NCBI RefSeq assembly: GCF_039527675.1
Contig: NZ_BAAAKI010000001.1
Location: 1 to 64,000 of the forward strand
DNA: 64,000 nt
Reading direction: 5' to 3'
DNA from: Luteococcus sanguinis
Lineage (GTDB): Bacteria > Actinomycetota > Actinomycetes > Propionibacteriales > Propionibacteriaceae
The notes beneath the pieces were generated by a model. That model had not been told where the DNA came from and did not search any database. It saw nothing but the letters and a program-made list of their open reading frames with translations. Of this stretch, positions 62,469-64,000 are shown in pieces. The position numbers were made by a program, and so were the translations under genes. The first letter of the stretch is position 1; every line of letters starts with the position of its first letter.

Positions 62469-62787
62469 CAACCCCGCTCGGAAACTGCTGAGGGTGCTCG
62501 ACGGGCTGGGCAAGCACGGACAAGACAGTGTTCAAACGTGCGCCCACCGCCACCTCGTCCGCCCCGGATCGACCCGACAGTAGACCCTCATTTCGTGCTG
62601 GACCAGCAAGTACTGGGATGGCCCGGCACGGTGTGGGTTCAGGCGATGCAAGCCCCAAGGCGGTTGAGCGCAGATGGCACGACGCCAGCCGACCCCGCCA
62701 TTGAATGAGCAGCCGCACTGCAAGAAGTGGACGCGCTCCTTCACAAGACGCGGGCCAACATCAGTGCTGTCGGTTCGTTCAGGAGAC
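62469..62787. other. Intergenic region, no gene recognised
   Basis: About 320 bases between the DUF1772 gene and the GNAT gene. Short frames on both strands do not resemble any known product and have no good ribosome site. It may be decayed DNA at the edge of the accessory segment. Confidence 0.5.
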
Positions 62788-63798
62788 TCAGCGGACCTGA
62801 CCCTCGAGGGCGGTCATCACGTCCACCTCCCGGAAGCCCAACTCCGCGTTCAGTGCCAGCATCGCTTCGTTCGCGAGCGAGGTGTAGGTCTGGACATACT
62901 TCGCGCCCGAGGCCTCCTCCACCTCGCTCAACAGTCGCAGATTGGCCAACTTCAATGTTCGGGCGATGCCCTTGCCGCGGTGGTCCCGGTCGACGAGCGT
63001 GTCGTCCTGGATCACCATCTCGGGCCAGTTCCGGTCCACGTGCAGCGTCGTGTAGCCCACCGGGGTGCCGTCGACGACCGCCAACGAGGTCAGCGTCAGG
63101 TAACCCTGGGCCATCAACCGCTGCTCGTTCTGGCGCAACCCGGCCAATTCCGTCACGGTGGTCGGGCGGCTCAAGTCGCCCAGGTCGACGTCCTCGTCCA
63201 TCTGGATCACCAGCCTGGCCAGGTGCTGCACATACTCGGCGGGGCAGGCACCCGTCCAGCTCTTGATCGACACCCCGGGCGTCTCGCGCGTCAACTCGTC
63301 CAACTCGCCATCGGGCAGCGGCCAGTCCAGCAACTGGCGCACCTCACGGTTCCCGACGCCGAGACCGCACATCTTGGCGAAGGCCAGCCCGTCGTCCTCG
63401 TAGACCTCGGTCATCACCATCCCGATCGGGTGCGGCAGCGCACCCCGCACCGCCAGCGCCAGCGCACGTCCGACTCCCTTCCGACGGAACTCGGGCAGCA
63501 CCGAGATCTCCACGTCCACGGACTCCCCCGGGTCGGCGATCGCCTCAGCGCCACCCACCGGCTTCCCGTCCACAACGGCCTGCAACAGCATCGAGATGCG
63601 TCCCGGCTTCGGCACCGAGAACTGCGCCACCGTCGCCGCCGGGCTGCGCCACCACGCCGCCTCACGCGTCGCGTTGTAGCCCTGCCGCATCAGCTCGTTC
63701 CACGCCACCAGCGCGTCCGCATCACTCTGGTCGACGTCCCGGATCTCGACGGCCTTGATCTGGGCTGGCTTGATCTGGGCCGGCTTGATCTGGGCCAT
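62788..63798 (-). CDS. GNAT family N-acetyltransferase (two-domain)
   Basis: From ATG 63798 the product has 336 residues and two GNAT-like halves. The first has FRRKGVGRALALAV (acetyl-CoA loop, RRxGxG type) and the second HRGKGIARTLKLANL, both classic motif A sequences. Such tandem GNAT proteins include mycothiol synthase (MshD), but key features were not verified, so only the fold is called. The start is uncertain: in-frame ATG/GTG codons at 63828 and 63909 would add 10 or 37 residues. The N-terminus contains a repeated IKPAQ segment. Confidence 0.85.
   Translation of the reverse strand: MAQIKPAQIKPAQIKAVEIRDVDQSDADALVAWNELMRQGYNATREAAWWRSPAATVAQFSVPKPGRISMLLQAVVDGKPVGGAEAIADPGESVDVEISVLPEFRRKGVGRALALAVRGALPHPIGMVMTEVYEDDGLAFAKMCGLGVGNREVRQLLDWPLPDGELDELTRETPGVSIKSWTGACPAEYVQHLARLVIQMDEDVDLGDLSRPTTVTELAGLRQNEQRLMAQGYLTLTSLAVVDGTPVGYTTLHVDRNWPEMVIQDDTLVDRDHRGKGIARTLKLANLRLLSEVEEASGAKYVQTYTSLANEAMLALNAELGFREVDVMTALEGQVR
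63752..63797. repeat. 15-bp tandem repeat at the GNAT N-terminus
   Basis: The unit CTTGATCTGGGC(T/C)GG appears about three times in a row in frame and encodes AQIKP on the minus strand. The copies differ by one base. Confidence 0.85.
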
Positions 63799-63917
63799 CT
63801 TGCCGTCTACCTTGTCGCGCGCTGCCATGAAGTCGAGCCAACCATCCCGACGCCCGTCACTCCCAACGATTTCCCTCTCGGCCAACTCGGGCCGGTACGC
63901 CGCGAACACGAGGCACG

Positions 63918-64000
63918 ATGGCTCCCAAGGACCAAACAGCGGACGACCAGACCACCGTGTGGACCATCGGCCACTCCACCCGGACCCTCGACGAGCTCGT
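63918..64000 (+). CDS. DUF488 family protein, N-terminal part only
   Basis: The frame opens at ATG 63918 and runs off the right edge after 27 codons. The visible sequence includes VWTIGHSTRTLDELV, the characteristic start of DUF488 proteins (YxIGHSxRxxxEF), small proteins of unknown function with conserved Arg and Cys/Asp residues. It is divergent from the GNAT gene. With only the first ~27 residues visible the call rests on one motif. Confidence 0.75.
   Translation, partial: MAPKDQTADDQTTVWTIGHSTRTLDEL

Noticed and set aside
62469..62787. A short gene between the DUF1772 and GNAT genes
   Set aside because: All frames are short, unsupported by a ribosome site, and resemble no protein that I know.

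Overview
The window reads as a scaffold from a high-GC actinobacterium, most likely a member of the Propionibacteriaceae. Evidence for the phylum is the mycothiol conjugate amidase next to a DUF4307 gene and greA, the run ppx / DUF501 / ftsB-divIC-like / eno / mazG / mfd, the DnaX and RecR neighbourhood, a translational-type T-box before ileS, and frequent GTG starts with 4-base start/stop overlaps. Evidence for the family is the adenosylcobalamin-dependent methylmalonyl-CoA mutase pair mutA-mutB with meaB, the core of propionate-forming (Wood-Werkman) metabolism, preceded by a cobalamin riboswitch. Five runs of N show this is a draft scaffold; at least three of them sit beside or inside inverted repeats.

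Layout. 1-433: promoter and leader of an rRNA operon on the minus strand; the 16S gene should begin just outside the left edge. 434-9835: housekeeping and redox/repair genes (SSP411-type thioredoxin-fold protein, mca, DUF4307, greA, MFS exporter, ung, msrA). 9836-17157: cobalamin riboswitch, mutA, mutB, strong terminator, meaB, a lipoprotein and a CDF cation transporter. 17158-25443: EcsC-family protein, small membrane protein, a convergent ApbE / DUF2271 pair, SRPBCC protein, alkyladenine glycosylase, lipoprotein, zinc metallopeptidase, NUDIX hydrolase and a BAX-inhibitor-like membrane protein. 25444-34720: a short tRNA with anticodon UAA, then the minus-strand run ppx, DUF501, ftsB/divIC-like, eno, an orphan PTS EIIA, mazG, a lipoprotein and mfd. 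34797-42170: zwf, pth, L25, an oxidoreductase, ileS with its T-box.

42326-51352: a SpoIID/FG-GAP surface protein, a frameshifted polysaccharide deacetylase lipoprotein, a PadR-controlled ABC/FtsX exporter operon with palindromic operators, and an AztD-like zinc lipoprotein with a Zur-box-like site over its promoter. 51501-58857: HAD phosphatase, recR, ybaB, glycerate kinase, dnaX with an unusual acidic N-terminal extension, a gene-poor block, two tandem PaaI-type thioesterases and tRNA-Ser(GGA). 59440-62470: an accessory segment with a truncated IS3-family transposase, an N-terminal fragment of a MobF conjugative relaxase cut by that element, and a MerR / NmrA-like reductase / DUF1772 cassette divergently arranged around two 21-bp palindromes. 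62788-64000: a GNAT protein with an in-frame 15-bp repeat and the start of a DUF488 gene.

The points most worth following up are the UAA-anticodon class I tRNA, the riboswitch on a B12-using enzyme, the AztD-like gene with its apparently leaderless Zur-controlled promoter, the MerR cassette with twin palindromes in a decayed mobile element, the DnaX extension, and the PadR operator pair. All product calls come from reading the translated sequences and recognising family motifs; no database search was run.
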